Of a stretch of 64,000 nt of DNA, positions 32,431 to 41,573 are shown piece after piece. How positions within the stretch are numbered: the first letter of the stretch is position 1; every line of letters begins with the position of its first letter. The stretch comes from Brevibacillus_D fluminis_A (GTDB lineage Bacteria > Bacillota > Bacilli > Brevibacillales > Brevibacillaceae). The stretch is taken from positions 434,001-498,000 of the forward strand of contig NZ_CM125436.1 of NCBI RefSeq assembly GCF_052072235.1. The letters are read 5' to 3'. The translations under genes and the position numbers were made by a program. The notes under the pieces are model-generated. The model saw only the letters and a list, made by a program, of their open reading frames with translations, searched no databases and was not told where the DNA came from.

Positions 32431-33078
32431 CTAGCTCCACCACAGCTGAAACAAGCCTTCCGTAATGCCGAGATTGTACATGTAGAAAAAGCCGAACGCA
32501 GTGCTGATCGCGCCGGTTAGCATACGTAAGGCCCGGTTGACCGGAAGCTTTGCCAGAGTCAGCACAAAAGGGAGGCCGATCACGGTCGTAAACAGGAGCA
32601 TTCCCAAGACGGTTCCCAAACCAAAAATCAAAATGTAAAGCGCGCCTTCCCACACCGTCGACACGGTTGATAGGGTGAGAAGAACCATCGCAGCGCTGCC
32701 AGCCAGCCCATGAACGAGTCCGATCAAGACGGATTTCACATAGGGCATTTCTTTTTTTCGCTGGACATGCTTGCTTTGTACCACCCGTGCAGCTTTTCCG
32801 ATATTGGTCAGCCCGAGGTAAACCAGCATGATGCCAACGGTGAATTCCAGCGATAGGGCCCATTTTTCCGGGATGTTTCCCTTCAATAAAATAAGGATGA
32901 GTCCGACGACAAACAAGGTGGCCGTATGTCCAATCCCCCAAAAAACCCCGGCGAGCGATGAGCGGAACAAGTTTTTGCTGCGGCTTGCGATCGTGGAGAC
33001 CGCGATCACATGGTCAGGCTCGATGGCGTGCTTGATCCCGAGGAGAAAACCGGTCCACAAAATCATAGACAACTCCAA
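32431..33078 (-). CDS. NicO/UreH-like membrane protein, putative Ni/Co or related transporter
   Basis: A 215-residue protein with six hydrophobic helices. The first helix contains GIKHAIEPDHVIAVST, a His-x5-Asp-His signature like that of nickel/cobalt permeases (NixA, RcnA, HupE/UreH-like). A second His cluster lies at GIGHTATLFVVG, and one at GLVHGLAGSAAM. Metal transport is the usual inference for this family but is not proven. TTG 33078 is 8 nt from AAGGAGG; ATG 33066 (MILWTGFL) is an alternative lacking such a site. No urease or hydrogenase gene adjoins it. Confidence 0.72.
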   Translation of the reverse strand: MELSMILWTGFLLGIKHAIEPDHVIAVSTIASRSKNLFRSSLAGVFWGIGHTATLFVVGLILILLKGNIPEKWALSLEFTVGIMLVYLGLTNIGKAARVVQSKHVQRKKEMPYVKSVLIGLVHGLAGSAAMVLLTLSTVSTVWEGALYILIFGLGTVLGMLLFTTVIGLPFVLTLAKLPVNRALRMLTGAISTAFGFFYMYNLGITEGLFQLWWS

Positions 33079-33121
33079 ACCAATGTCCTCCTTAAAAAAT
33101 CGTATTCTTCATGATAGCATA

Positions 33122-33146
33122 CGGTCCGTGAGGGCGGACCGCTTTT
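33122..33146 (+). terminator. terminator-like hairpin in the gap before the FMN reductase gene
   Basis: CGGTCCG-TGAGGG-CGGACCG followed by CTTTTT forms a short strong hairpin with a T run on the plus strand. It lies about 100 bp before the next gene, and nothing on the plus strand starts close upstream. Confidence 0.55.
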
Positions 33147-33244
33147 TCATGATGCATTTAATAAACATTTTTGTTTGTAATATATAATAAATTGTGTTAA
33201 AATTTCCATATAAACGAATCAAGCAGTGCTAAGGAGGACTACAG

Positions 33245-33787
33245 ATGAAAATCATGGTGATGTGCGGCAGCGCGACAAAGCATTCCAATACACGCGGCTT
33301 GATCAGATGGGTCGAGAAAGCGTTGCAGGAAAAAGGCGTGGAGGTTCTCAAATTCGATGCTGGTCAGCATCTTTTGCCAATCTACAACGGCGATGATGAG
33401 CAAAACGAGTTGCCTGAGGTGAAGCGCTTGCGTGTCCAAGCGGAACAGGCGGACGGCTTTTTCATCTGCACGCCGGAGTATCATTCAGGCATGAGCGGCG
33501 CATTGAAAAACGCATTGGACTTCCTCGGGTCCCGGCATTTCCGGCACAAACCGGCAACTCTCTCGGCGGTAGCGGGTGGCGGCAAAGGAGGAATCAATGC
33601 GCTCAACAACCTGCGCACCGTTGTTCGCGGCGTATATGGCTTGACGCTGCCTGGGCAATTCGTTGCGGACCCTGACCATTTTGACGGCAAAAACGAGCTG
33701 GTGAGCTACGAAGCGAAAGAGCGCCTGTCGCTGATCGTGGATGAGCTTGTCACGCTCACGCAGCGTCTCGCCAACGGAAAAGCATAA
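33245..33787 (+). CDS. NADPH-dependent FMN reductase
   Basis: A 180-residue flavodoxin-like quinone or azo reductase of the NADPH-dependent FMN reductase family. The FMN-phosphate loop GSATKHSNTRGLIRW and the conserved TPEYHSGMSGALKNALDFL are clear. The family reduces quinones, chromate or azo dyes with NADPH. AAGGAGG precedes the ATG by 10. Single gene with AT-rich promoter region upstream (TATAAT at 33183-33188 lacks a good -35) and a terminator after it. Confidence 0.9.
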   Translation: MKIMVMCGSATKHSNTRGLIRWVEKALQEKGVEVLKFDAGQHLLPIYNGDDEQNELPEVKRLRVQAEQADGFFICTPEYHSGMSGALKNALDFLGSRHFRHKPATLSAVAGGGKGGINALNNLRTVVRGVYGLTLPGQFVADPDHFDGKNELVSYEAKERLSLIVDELVTLTQRLANGKA

Positions 33788-33802
33788 AGCTGTCGACAAG
33801 AA

Positions 33803-33840
33803 GAGGAGGGGCCTGATCGCGGGATCTCCTCCATTTTTTT
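33803..33840 (+). terminator. Rho-independent terminator
   Basis: GAGGAG (33803-33808) pairs with CTCCTC (33826-33831) with extra pairing inside, followed by ATTTTTTT. It ends the FMN reductase transcript. Confidence 0.75.
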
Positions 33841-33885
33841 CAGGATGACAACTTCAAAAAGAAAGAGGCGCAAAATTGCGACCTT

Positions 33886-33894
33886 TGCTACAAT
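33886..33894 (+). promoter_or_regulatory. extended -10 promoter of the MFS gene
   Basis: TGCTACAAT (TGn plus TACAAT), 42 bp before the start codon. No clear -35 element. Confidence 0.4.
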
Positions 33895-33936
33895 AAGCAA
33901 GCAATCAAAAATTTTTTTCCGAGGGGGTGAGCCAAC

Positions 33937-35154
33937 ATGAATCAACTTACTGCAATATTCAAGCGTTATGATACGGCAATCTGGGTGCGATTTACCGGCA
34001 CCGTGCTCACTTCTGTCACAGGCTTCATGCTGCGCCCGTTTCTGGTCCTGTATCTGTACGACAAGCTCGGGGGATCGGTTTTGCTGCCGATGATCGTCAT
34101 CGGTCTGCAGCCATTCATCGGGATGCTGGTCAGTTTGTGGGGAGGTGGCTGGACAGACCGGTTTGGGCGAAAGCCGCTGATGATGGCGGCGCTGATCATC
34201 CAGACTTGTTCGATGGCTGGAATGGGCTTTGCCGAATCGGTCTGGCAGTTCGCCGCATTGGCGATCATGAATGGATTGGGCATGTCGCTCTTTTTCCCTG
34301 CGGCCAATGCGCAAGTGACCGATGTGGTGCCGGAAGAGAAGCGCGCGGAAGTGTTCGCGCTGTTGCATACGGCATTGAATGTAGGCTCCGCTGTCGGGCC
34401 GATGCTGGGCATGCTTGTCTTCAAACAAAATCCGACGCTCGTATTCGGCATCGCTTCGGCTGCTTTTCTCGCCTATGCCATCATTTTGTGGCGCAATGTG
34501 CCGGAGACGCTGCCGGTCGTGACGGATCAGGCGACAGGCATTCAGGCAAAACCGCCAAAGCTCGAGTTGTCCGAACATCGCCCGCTCCTCTGGTTTACGG
34601 TGCTGGCTGTGCCGATCAGCCTGCTTTACGCGCAAATGGAATCGGTGTTTCCGTTGCATCTGCGCAACCAGACGGCGGATTATCAAACGGTTTTTGCCAC
34701 GCTGATGTCGATTAACGGCACAAGCGTGATTCTGTTCCAGATGTGGATTGTTCGCTGGACGCAAAACGCCTCATCCATGAAAATCATTTTGATCTCTTAC
34801 ATGCTCTTGGCGATCGTCGCGGCAGGATACGGCTTCGCTCCGTTTTTTGGCTTGCTGGTAGCGGTCGAGCTACTGTTCACCTTAGCCGAAATGCTCGTTG
34901 GCCCCCACATGCAAAAGGTCGTTTCCAGCATGGCGCCGCAAGAGATGAGGGGACGCTATTTCTCGATCTATGGCATGAGCTGGCAAATCGCACGAGCCAT
35001 CGGGCCATCGATGGGCGGGCTTCTGTTCACGCATTATGGCGGCCATGCCGCATTTTCCGTGTTCAGCGCGCTGTTAGTGGTAGCTGGTGTCGCACAGTAC
35101 GCGTTGCTGCGCACTATTCTCGCCAAATCGGCAAAAACCGAAGCAGCGGGTTGA
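33937..35154 (+). CDS. MFS transporter (12 helices)
   Basis: A 405-residue major facilitator permease. The loop between helices 2 and 3 carries the family motif GGGWTDRFGRKPLMM, and the central loop between helices 6 and 7 (VVTDQATGIQAKPPKLELSE) is charged. Helix 11 reads MSWQIARAIGPSMGGLLF. Drug or metabolite efflux is typical, but the substrate is unknown. The GAGGGGGTGA ribosome binding site precedes the ATG. A single-gene transcript is likely, with the terminator of the previous gene upstream. Confidence 0.87.
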   Translation: MNQLTAIFKRYDTAIWVRFTGTVLTSVTGFMLRPFLVLYLYDKLGGSVLLPMIVIGLQPFIGMLVSLWGGGWTDRFGRKPLMMAALIIQTCSMAGMGFAESVWQFAALAIMNGLGMSLFFPAANAQVTDVVPEEKRAEVFALLHTALNVGSAVGPMLGMLVFKQNPTLVFGIASAAFLAYAIILWRNVPETLPVVTDQATGIQAKPPKLELSEHRPLLWFTVLAVPISLLYAQMESVFPLHLRNQTADYQTVFATLMSINGTSVILFQMWIVRWTQNASSMKIILISYMLLAIVAAGYGFAPFFGLLVAVELLFTLAEMLVGPHMQKVVSSMAPQEMRGRYFSIYGMSWQIARAIGPSMGGLLFTHYGGHAAFSVFSALLVVAGVAQYALLRTILAKSAKTEAAG

Positions 35155-35289
35155 AGGAAGCAGGTTTTTGTCTAACGATTCTCGGCTGGAAAGAGGAGGA
35201 AACAGCAGGGGGTTCCAGAATAATTTTACCCATACAAATTTTGGAAGCGTGTGAATCAAAAAACAAAAACGTATGGGAGGATGATTTCA

Positions 35290-35928
35290 ATGAGAACATT
35301 CCGTAAAGCTGTTTCCGTCACTTTTTCTTCTGTTTTGGTTTTTGGCAAAGTGCCTTTCAACGCTGTATCCGCTAATGGATTGGATACGTTGAAGCCACAG
35401 AAGTCCAAAAAAGCGATCGCCAACATCAACGAAGATGTTGCACATGTGACCGGCCTCAAAGGCGCAGAAGGGGTATTTGCCAGCTTTGGTACTAAGGAAG
35501 ACTTCGTGTATACGGATGTTGCGGGTAAAGTCGCGGTCGTAACGCGTGGACTGATTTCTGTAGGGGAACAGATCAAGAATGCGATTGCCGCAGGGGCAGT
35601 TGCCCTGGTTATGCTGCTCGCCTATTCGCTGTGCCAGGCGAAAGAAACCGGGATGAATGAGCGCGCCAAAGGAGAAGAAAGCGACAGCTTGCTTCCACTC
35701 GCTGTTCCGGTTATTGGCGAGGAGATCGCTGATACGCAGACCCGTGCCGCGTCACACAGTACACCGCAGCCAAACGAAATATCGCCAAAGCTGGAGCTGC
35801 GCCGCAATGCAAGCTTTTTGAAAAACAGACGTGCGTCTGCCTTGATCAAACGAATCCGCTCATCGGGAAGGTCACATGATTCTCCGCGTACAGACATGCA
35901 GCTGTCGGCATTGTCTTTTTCAACGTGA
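35290..35928 (+). pseudogene. decayed subtilase fragment: signal peptide plus partial PA domain
   Basis: A 212-codon frame with good start signals (GGGAGG 9 nt from ATG 35290) and a signal-peptide-like N-terminus (KAVSVTFSSVLVFG). Residues ~65-108 (FGTKEDFVYTDVAGKVAVVT, then RGLISVGEQIKNAIAAGA) resemble the PA domain inserted in the intact subtilase at 36119-39244 (DVKGKIALVSRGTLAFVDKI). No catalytic Asp, His or Ser region is present, and the C-terminal ~100 residues are arginine- and serine-rich without a recognisable fold. Probably a remnant of a second Vpr-like protease that has lost its catalytic domains. It could instead be a short expressed protein; the intact start signals leave that open. 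Confidence 0.6.
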
Positions 35929-36077
35929 GAAAAGACGGAGAATCGGTGTGCCCATGAGGCAAGGAAAGAGAAAGAAGGGGAGTCGTGCGCATTTTCAAAA
36001 CGGAATCGACAAAGCAGACGCTGGTGAGAGGGAGCCGCCTACTCTGGCCGATGTCTGCTTTTTGCTGTGTGCATAGG

Positions 36078-36115
36078 AAACAGGGCTACGCCAAAGTTGG
36101 CGCAGCCCTGTTTTG
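36078..36115. terminator. bidirectional terminator
   Basis: AAACAGGGCTACGCCAA (36078-36094) pairs with TTGGCGCAGCCCTGTTT (36098-36113) with one mismatch, with As before and Ts after. It ends the subtilase transcript and the remnant gene. Confidence 0.88.
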
Positions 36116-36118
36116 GTT

Positions 36119-39100
36119 TTACGGTTCCAGCGTTACTTTCACGCGTACGGATTTGGTCACGGATTCATCGACAGCGGATGCGATCGTAACGGTAAGCGTT
36201 ACACTTGTGCTCTCTTTCGGTACTTCTTTCAGTACCCCGTTTCTATCGATCAGCTGGGTGTTGCTGCTGCGTGTTACCGCATAGGTGACATCATCGTTAT
36301 CGGCAGGCAGTTCGAGGACAGCCTTGTCCACTTCCGTCGTGTTCACGACTTTGGCTTTGAAGCTGGCTGCTGCTTTGTCCACGACTTTTTCCAGCAGAGC
36401 GCGCTCGGGCGCCTCGGAAATGCCGAATGTGTTCCAGACTTCGTATTCGTTCACGATGTTTTCGCCCGCGTCTTTGCTTGGATCAACCACTTGGCCGACG
36501 AGGCGCAGTTTGTACGTGCCTGGATCAAGCGCTTTTCTTTCCATGTTGCCGTTTACATACGTTCCATCGAGGTTGGAGAAGCGAACCAGACCAGGAGCGA
36601 ACGGTGCATAGGTAGGCTTGCCTTTGTCATCGGTATTCACCAAGGAAGCGAGCGTACCGATATACGTGTCGTCAAGCGACCAAGCTTCCAGGTTCAGCAC
36701 ATTGATATCCGATGCCTGCACGAGAGCGGTTGCTTCTGTCGTGTCGTGGTAGCCATCGTTGTTTGGCGAAATAAGCGTGTTGGTCAGTTTGAACTGGTCG
36801 AAGCCGAATTTGGTATCCTCGCGTTTCTCGCCAACATGCACGACGAATGGCAGATGCAGGTCTGGATTGCCGTCCTCGCTCTTCAGCAGGACTTCCCCTT
36901 CGTACACGCCGTCTTTTGCGTCTTTGGAAGGCGCCAGGGACAGTTCAAATTGTGTTGCGTCGCCGCCGTCAGCGGAGATTGTGGATTCGGACAGGTCTAC
37001 GTTGATGTTGTCCGTATCCGGCGTTTCTTTCGGATCGTACGGATCGGTCGTCACGCTGTCATGCATAATGACTTCCGCTTTGTAGGAAACCTCGTGCTTG
37101 GATGTGTTTTTCAGCTGCAGCGTTACGGTTTTTTCGTTGCTGCCTGCTTTCATCAAACCGAAGCTGTAGTTGTCACCGTAGTTGGTAACCGGTTTTTGCG
37201 TAAGGTCTTTGTCAAGGATCTTGATTTTTTCTACCGTTTGCAAAACAGCCGGCGTTTTCATTGCAGCAGCGCCGTCTACGCGGCCCGCGCCTTGGGAGTA
37301 AACGTCGTACTCGGTGTTTTCTTCATCCGAGATGCGGACGGATGTGTTGGCCAAAGCGGCTTTGACATCAAATGGCGTCCAGTTCGGATGTGCTTCCTTC
37401 AGCAGCAGGGACAGACCTGCGATGTGTGGCGTAGCCATGCTTGTACCGTTTTTGCGGCCATAAGCCTGGTCGTACGAAGCGCCGTCGATCAGCTTGCCCC
37501 ACGCAGGAACGCTGGAAAGGATCGAAACGCCAGGTGCGGATACGTCTGGCTTGATGCTGTAATTGCCGTCAAAAGCCGGACCGCGCGAGCTGAAGTCAGC
37601 CATTTTGTCGCCTTCGTCCTGGGTTTTCGGATAGTCTTTGCCAAACGTGAAAGTGAGCGATTTCGCTTTATCCGGATTGGCGCGCAGCTCTTTTGCCAGT
37701 GCCCATCCATCGGTTCCCTTCATATTGAAAGTAGGGATCGCGTCGAGTGCGTCGCCCAGGAACGTGCAATAGCCTTCCCGACCTGGAACGGTCTCATCCG
37801 CTTGGCCGTCGCCATTCACGTCGTTACCGTTGTAAATAATGACGGCGATGGCGCCTGCATCTTTTGCATTTTTGATTTTATCGACGAAAGCGAGCGTGCC
37901 GCGGGAAACGAGCGCGATCTTGCCTTTCACGTCTACGGTGGAGAAGTCGCTTACCGAACCGAGGTTTGCATATACCACAGGTACTGGCGCAGTTCCGATA
38001 ATGGAAGCGAAATCTTCCTGCAAGGTTTTCCAGCTCATCAGCGGGAGCGAGTAGGTTTGTCCGAAAGAAGAGGTGGCGGTTGAATCAAATTGTGTCGAAG
38101 GGGAGGAAACAGCCCCTACGGTAATCGGCAGCAGAGCGCCTGCCGGCGAACCAGCTGTATAATAGAACTGTCCTTCTTTGTCGCGAGCGGCGTTACCGTT
38201 GGCGATAACCGTGATGGTGCCTGCGAGCATCGCGTTGTTAACCGCGATGGAGTCGGCAGAATCGGAGTTTTTCTCCAGATCGGAACCGAGGGACAAGTTG
38301 ATGACGTCCATATGATCGCGAACCGCTTTTTCGATACCGTCGATCACTTGCGCGGAGCTTCCTCCGCCTCGACCGAGCACGCGATATACATACAGGTCAG
38401 CTTCATATGCAATACCGCGAACTTGCACGTCGGACGTTGGGTTTTTGGCGCGACCGACGATGGTGCCGGATACGTGCGTACCATGCGAAGAACCTTCGTA
38501 GCCTTGGTGCAAGCGATCATCCTCAGGCGAAATCGGTGCTTGCTCGTACGGATCTTTATCATTGTCGAACGAATCGTATCCGCCTTTGAAAGCATCTTTC
38601 AAATCCGGGTGGTTATAGTCAACGCCGGTATCGATGACGCCGACTTTCAGCCCTTTACCCGTCAAGCCGGCAGCCCACATTTCAGGTACGCCGATTTGGG
38701 CAAGCGGGTTGACATCGTATTTGCCGCCTGGCAGCTCATCGACATTTTCGACTTCAGGGATCGAGTAGTAATGATTGTTGGAGAAAATATATTTTACGCC
38801 TGGAACTTTCGCCAGATCCGGAATGTCGCTTGCAGCAATGTTTACCGCGAAGCCGTTGAATACATAGGAATATTGCTGCTCAACATCGAGTTTCACCCCG
38901 AGCTTCTTGGCAGCCTTGATAACGGATGATTGCTCTTTTTTGAGCTGCGATTCGACAGCCCGCTCGGAGAAGCTTTTCTTGCCAGCGGTGCTTTTCGCTA
39001 CGGCAACCGGGTCGGATTCCAATTGCACGATGACGCTGACCGTATCGTCGCTCTCGGTATCCAAGCTTTCGGAATAGCGGCTTACCTTGGAACTGATGTC

Positions 39101-39244
39101 AGCTTGCGCTTTGGTGATTTCATTCACTTTCGCCAGATCGCTTGCCGCGGCTTGCTCAGATGCGTACACGTTGTACGGCAGTCCGCTGAGAAGTAACCCT
39201 GAAGAGAGTGCTGCTGCAGCAATGGTTTTGATTGTTTTTTTCAA
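36119..39244 (-). CDS. secreted subtilisin-like serine protease, Vpr-like, with PA domain
   Basis: A 1041-residue exported S8 protease. Order: signal peptide (~1-29), I9 propeptide/inhibitor (~65-165), subtilase domain with Asp 205 (GVIDTGVDYNHPDL), His 254 (SSHGTHVSGTIVG) and Ser 602 (NGTSMATPHIAG), interrupted by a PA domain at ~400-530, then two or three beta-sandwich domains and a final Big-type domain (VTLTVTIASAVDESVTKS). There is no LPXTG or SLH anchor, so it is probably released. It has calcium-friendly Asp-rich loops (NDKDPYEQ, NDVNGDGQADE). All catalytic residues are present. It is convergent with a decayed relative at 35290-35928. Confidence 0.93.
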   Translation of the reverse strand: MKKTIKTIAAAALSSGLLLSGLPYNVYASEQAAASDLAKVNEITKAQADISSKVSRYSESLDTESDDTVSVIVQLESDPVAVAKSTAGKKSFSERAVESQLKKEQSSVIKAAKKLGVKLDVEQQYSYVFNGFAVNIAASDIPDLAKVPGVKYIFSNNHYYSIPEVENVDELPGGKYDVNPLAQIGVPEMWAAGLTGKGLKVGVIDTGVDYNHPDLKDAFKGGYDSFDNDKDPYEQAPISPEDDRLHQGYEGSSHGTHVSGTIVGRAKNPTSDVQVRGIAYEADLYVYRVLGRGGGSSAQVIDGIEKAVRDHMDVINLSLGSDLEKNSDSADSIAVNNAMLAGTITVIANGNAARDKEGQFYYTAGSPAGALLPITVGAVSSPSTQFDSTATSSFGQTYSLPLMSWKTLQEDFASIIGTAPVPVVYANLGSVSDFSTVDVKGKIALVSRGTLAFVDKIKNAKDAGAIAVIIYNGNDVNGDGQADETVPGREGYCTFLGDALDAIPTFNMKGTDGWALAKELRANPDKAKSLTFTFGKDYPKTQDEGDKMADFSSRGPAFDGNYSIKPDVSAPGVSILSSVPAWGKLIDGASYDQAYGRKNGTSMATPHIAGLSLLLKEAHPNWTPFDVKAALANTSVRISDEENTEYDVYSQGAGRVDGAAAMKTPAVLQTVEKIKILDKDLTQKPVTNYGDNYSFGLMKAGSNEKTVTLQLKNTSKHEVSYKAEVIMHDSVTTDPYDPKETPDTDNINVDLSESTISADGGDATQFELSLAPSKDAKDGVYEGEVLLKSEDGNPDLHLPFVVHVGEKREDTKFGFDQFKLTNTLISPNNDGYHDTTEATALVQASDINVLNLEAWSLDDTYIGTLASLVNTDDKGKPTYAPFAPGLVRFSNLDGTYVNGNMERKALDPGTYKLRLVGQVVDPSKDAGENIVNEYEVWNTFGISEAPERALLEKVVDKAAASFKAKVVNTTEVDKAVLELPADNDDVTYAVTRSSNTQLIDRNGVLKEVPKESTSVTLTVTIASAVDESVTKSVRVKVTLEP

Positions 39245-39478
39245 CGCGTTTCCCCCCTGAAGATTTTTACAAAATTGGTCGATTGCAACTCATTCCATTC
39301 GTCGAATGATCTGCAATTTTAGATAATTTTAACAAAAGAAGTCAAAATCCTTTTTTTCAAAAAAATTTTTTGTTACTAAAATCGTTTTTGATCGAAAAAG
39401 CGAAAAAGACGTCTGCAACCGATTGCTTCATCCGTTCGGGAACACTATAGTTAAAATTAGGAAGGGAAGGTGGACAGA

Positions 39479-40573
39479 ATGTTTGCAACGCGGTTTTGTG
39501 AGGTGTTCTCGGTCAAGCTGCCGATCGTTCAGGCCGGGATGGCCGGGGGAATCACTTCGCCCGAATTGGTGGCGGCTGTATCGGAAGCGGGCGGGCTCGG
39601 AACGTTGGCAGGGGCATACGTGAAGCCGGATGCCTTGCGTCAATCCATCCGGGAGGTCAAGCAGCTGACAAACAAGCCGTTTGGCGTCAATCTGCTCCTC
39701 TTTGAAGAAACGGCTCCATCGGAAGTATCCGGTGACTTGGTAGACTGGCTGAACAAAATGCGCGATGAAGTCGGGCTCTCGCCCTGGAACGGAGAGCTTC
39801 CCCAATCCAAGGAGGATCTGGACGAATGCTTTGCCGTCATCGTGGAAGAGCAGGTACCGGTGTTTAGCTGCGCATTCCAATCGCCTGGCAAATACGGAAG
39901 GGCAGCGAAGCAAGCGGGAATGAAGCTGATTGGCATGGCGACGACACTGGAAGAAGCGCGCATCCTGCAAGCGGAGAAGGTGGACGCGATCGTGGCGCAG
40001 GGCGGAGAAGCGGGCGGGCACAGAGGGACGTTCCAGCCTGGCAACGAGGGCGATGGGGCGTGCATCGGCACGATGCCATTGGTTTCGCTTGTCGCTGATT
40101 CGCTGCCTGACATGCCGATCATCGCAGCGGGCGGGATCATGGACGGGCGCGGTCTGCTCGCTGCACTGTCGCTCGGGGCAGATGCGGCCCAGCTCGGGAC
40201 AAGATTCCTCGTTTGCCGGGAAAGTCTCGCACATCCCGCCTATCAGGAGATGCTGTTGCATGCCAAGGAAACCGATACGCGCGTGACCCGGGCATTTTCC
40301 GGGCGACCAGCAAGAGGGTTAAACAACCGTTTAATTGAATCGGCGCAAATGGAGAAGCTGCAAGCGCTGCCGTATCCCGTGCAAAATGCGCTGACGCGTG
40401 AAATTCGTACTGCCGCTGCACGACTGAACAAGCCGGAATACATGTCGCTTTGGGCAGGTCAAGGGGTGGCGATGCTGCGCCAGACGCAAGGTGCCGCAGA
40501 GATTATAAGCGACATCATGGATCAGGCCAATGCGGCGTGGGAGCGGATGATTCAACTGAGAAGGGACAGGTGA
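39479..40573 (+). CDS. nitronate monooxygenase/2-nitropropane dioxygenase-family flavoprotein
   Basis: A 364-residue FMN-dependent TIM-barrel enzyme. It shows PIVQAGMAGGITSPELVAAV at the N-terminus, GVNLLLF, the catalytic-site region VAQGGEAGGHRG and the phosphate-binding IIAAGGIMDGRGLLAALSLG with GAQLGTRF-like DAAQLGTRFLVC. The family oxidises nitronates or acts as an enoyl reductase (FabK); length and the GGEAGGH segment fit both, so the exact substrate is open. ATG 39479 follows GGGAAGGTGG. Its TGA stop (40571-40573) is 6 bp before the LysR start, so the two may be co-transcribed. Confidence 0.85.
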   Translation: MFATRFCEVFSVKLPIVQAGMAGGITSPELVAAVSEAGGLGTLAGAYVKPDALRQSIREVKQLTNKPFGVNLLLFEETAPSEVSGDLVDWLNKMRDEVGLSPWNGELPQSKEDLDECFAVIVEEQVPVFSCAFQSPGKYGRAAKQAGMKLIGMATTLEEARILQAEKVDAIVAQGGEAGGHRGTFQPGNEGDGACIGTMPLVSLVADSLPDMPIIAAGGIMDGRGLLAALSLGADAAQLGTRFLVCRESLAHPAYQEMLLHAKETDTRVTRAFSGRPARGLNNRLIESAQMEKLQALPYPVQNALTREIRTAAARLNKPEYMSLWAGQGVAMLRQTQGAAEIISDIMDQANAAWERMIQLRRDR

Positions 40574-40579
40574 GGGGCG

Positions 40580-41476
40580 ATCGATTTTCGGATCTTGCAA
40601 ACGTTTGTGGTGGCGGCAGCGAACGAGAATTTTCATCAGACTGCGGAGGCGCTGTTCATTGCCCAGCCGACCGTCAGCCAGCACATTCGCCTGCTGGAGC
40701 GTGAACTCGGCATCCAGCTGTTTATGCGCGTCGGCAAGTATGTGCGGCTGACGCCTGCCGGAAGGCGCTTTTTGCCCCATGCGAAAGGAATGCTGGAGCA
40801 GTATCACAACGGGCTTGACGATTTGCTCTCCTGGCGGCAGGGATACCGCGAGACGCTGCAGCTGGTCGCCTCGCCGATCATCGCCCGCACCTCGCTCCCG
40901 CATCTGGTACATCGGTATACGAGACAATTTCCGGACGTGGACATCTCCATCAAAATCGCCGATTCGATCGAAATCGGGCCGATGGTGCAATCCGGCCAGG
41001 CCGACCTCGGCTTGTCCCGGATGATCCCGGGCGAGCTGCAGCTGGACACATTTTTGATCCAATATGAGCCGGTCGTGTTCGCTGTCCCGCATAATGGCGG
41101 AGATATGGAGTCGCCGCTTCCGGATTGGGAGCAGGAGCTTTCCACCAAACGATTGCTTACACACAATCACCCCGTGTATTGGGACGATCTGCTTTTGCTC
41201 TTGCGCAGGCGGGGGATACCGCTGCGGTCGATGGTCGTTTCGCATGTCGACATTACCAAACGCTTTATCGAAGAAGGGCTGGGCGTCTCTTTCCTTCCGC
41301 GTTCCGCAGTCATTCGCGAGCTGTTTGAAAACCGCTTCATCGAGTTGGAAACGCCTGGGATCGAGCTGCCGAAAGCGGGGTCTTATCTGGTTTTGCCCAA
41401 GCAGTCGGTATCCGTGGCGACAGAACGGTTTGTCGAAATTTTACAGATGCTGTACCCGCCGCTGGCGCCTGTATGA
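40580..41476 (+). CDS. citR: LysR-family regulator, CitR-like, with apparent ATC start codon
   Basis: A ~298-residue regulator with the LysR HTH (ENFHQTAEALFIAQPTVSQH, residues ~16-35) and a substrate-binding domain. B. subtilis CitR begins MDFKWLHTFVTAAKYENF; here the matching residues are encoded by ATC GAT TTT CGG ATC TTG CAA, so the homologous first codon is ATC at 40580, with AGGTGA at 40568-40573 just upstream. The first standard alternative is TTG 40595, which would remove five conserved residues of the first HTH helix. It precedes citrate synthase, the CitR target in B. subtilis, but in tandem rather than divergent. Confidence 0.78.
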   Translation: MDFRILQTFVVAAANENFHQTAEALFIAQPTVSQHIRLLERELGIQLFMRVGKYVRLTPAGRRFLPHAKGMLEQYHNGLDDLLSWRQGYRETLQLVASPIIARTSLPHLVHRYTRQFPDVDISIKIADSIEIGPMVQSGQADLGLSRMIPGELQLDTFLIQYEPVVFAVPHNGGDMESPLPDWEQELSTKRLLTHNHPVYWDDLLLLLRRRGIPLRSMVVSHVDITKRFIEEGLGVSFLPRSAVIRELFENRFIELETPGIELPKAGSYLVLPKQSVSVATERFVEILQMLYPPLAPV

Positions 41477-41483
41477 TTGATTA

Positions 41484-41496
41484 CGATTTATAATCG
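41484..41496. promoter_or_regulatory. inverted repeat CGATT-TAT-AATCG, candidate CitR operator
   Basis: CGATT (41484-41488) and AATCG (41492-41496) are perfect arms around TAT, extended weakly on both sides (TTA...GAT). The site lies 78 bp before citA. LysR regulators bind such dyads with a T-N11-A core. TATACT at 41540-41545 may be the -10 of citA. Confidence 0.45.
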
Positions 41497-41573
41497 ATTG
41501 TGGGATATTATTTTATTTTTCGATCAGCCTTCGACTTGATATACTAAACTCAAAGATAAAGGGGTGAAGGACA

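Noticed and set aside
36113..38083. 656-codon open frame antisense to the subtilase gene
   Set aside because: Phe/Val/Arg-rich antisense artefact; the subtilase frame has a complete catalytic triad.
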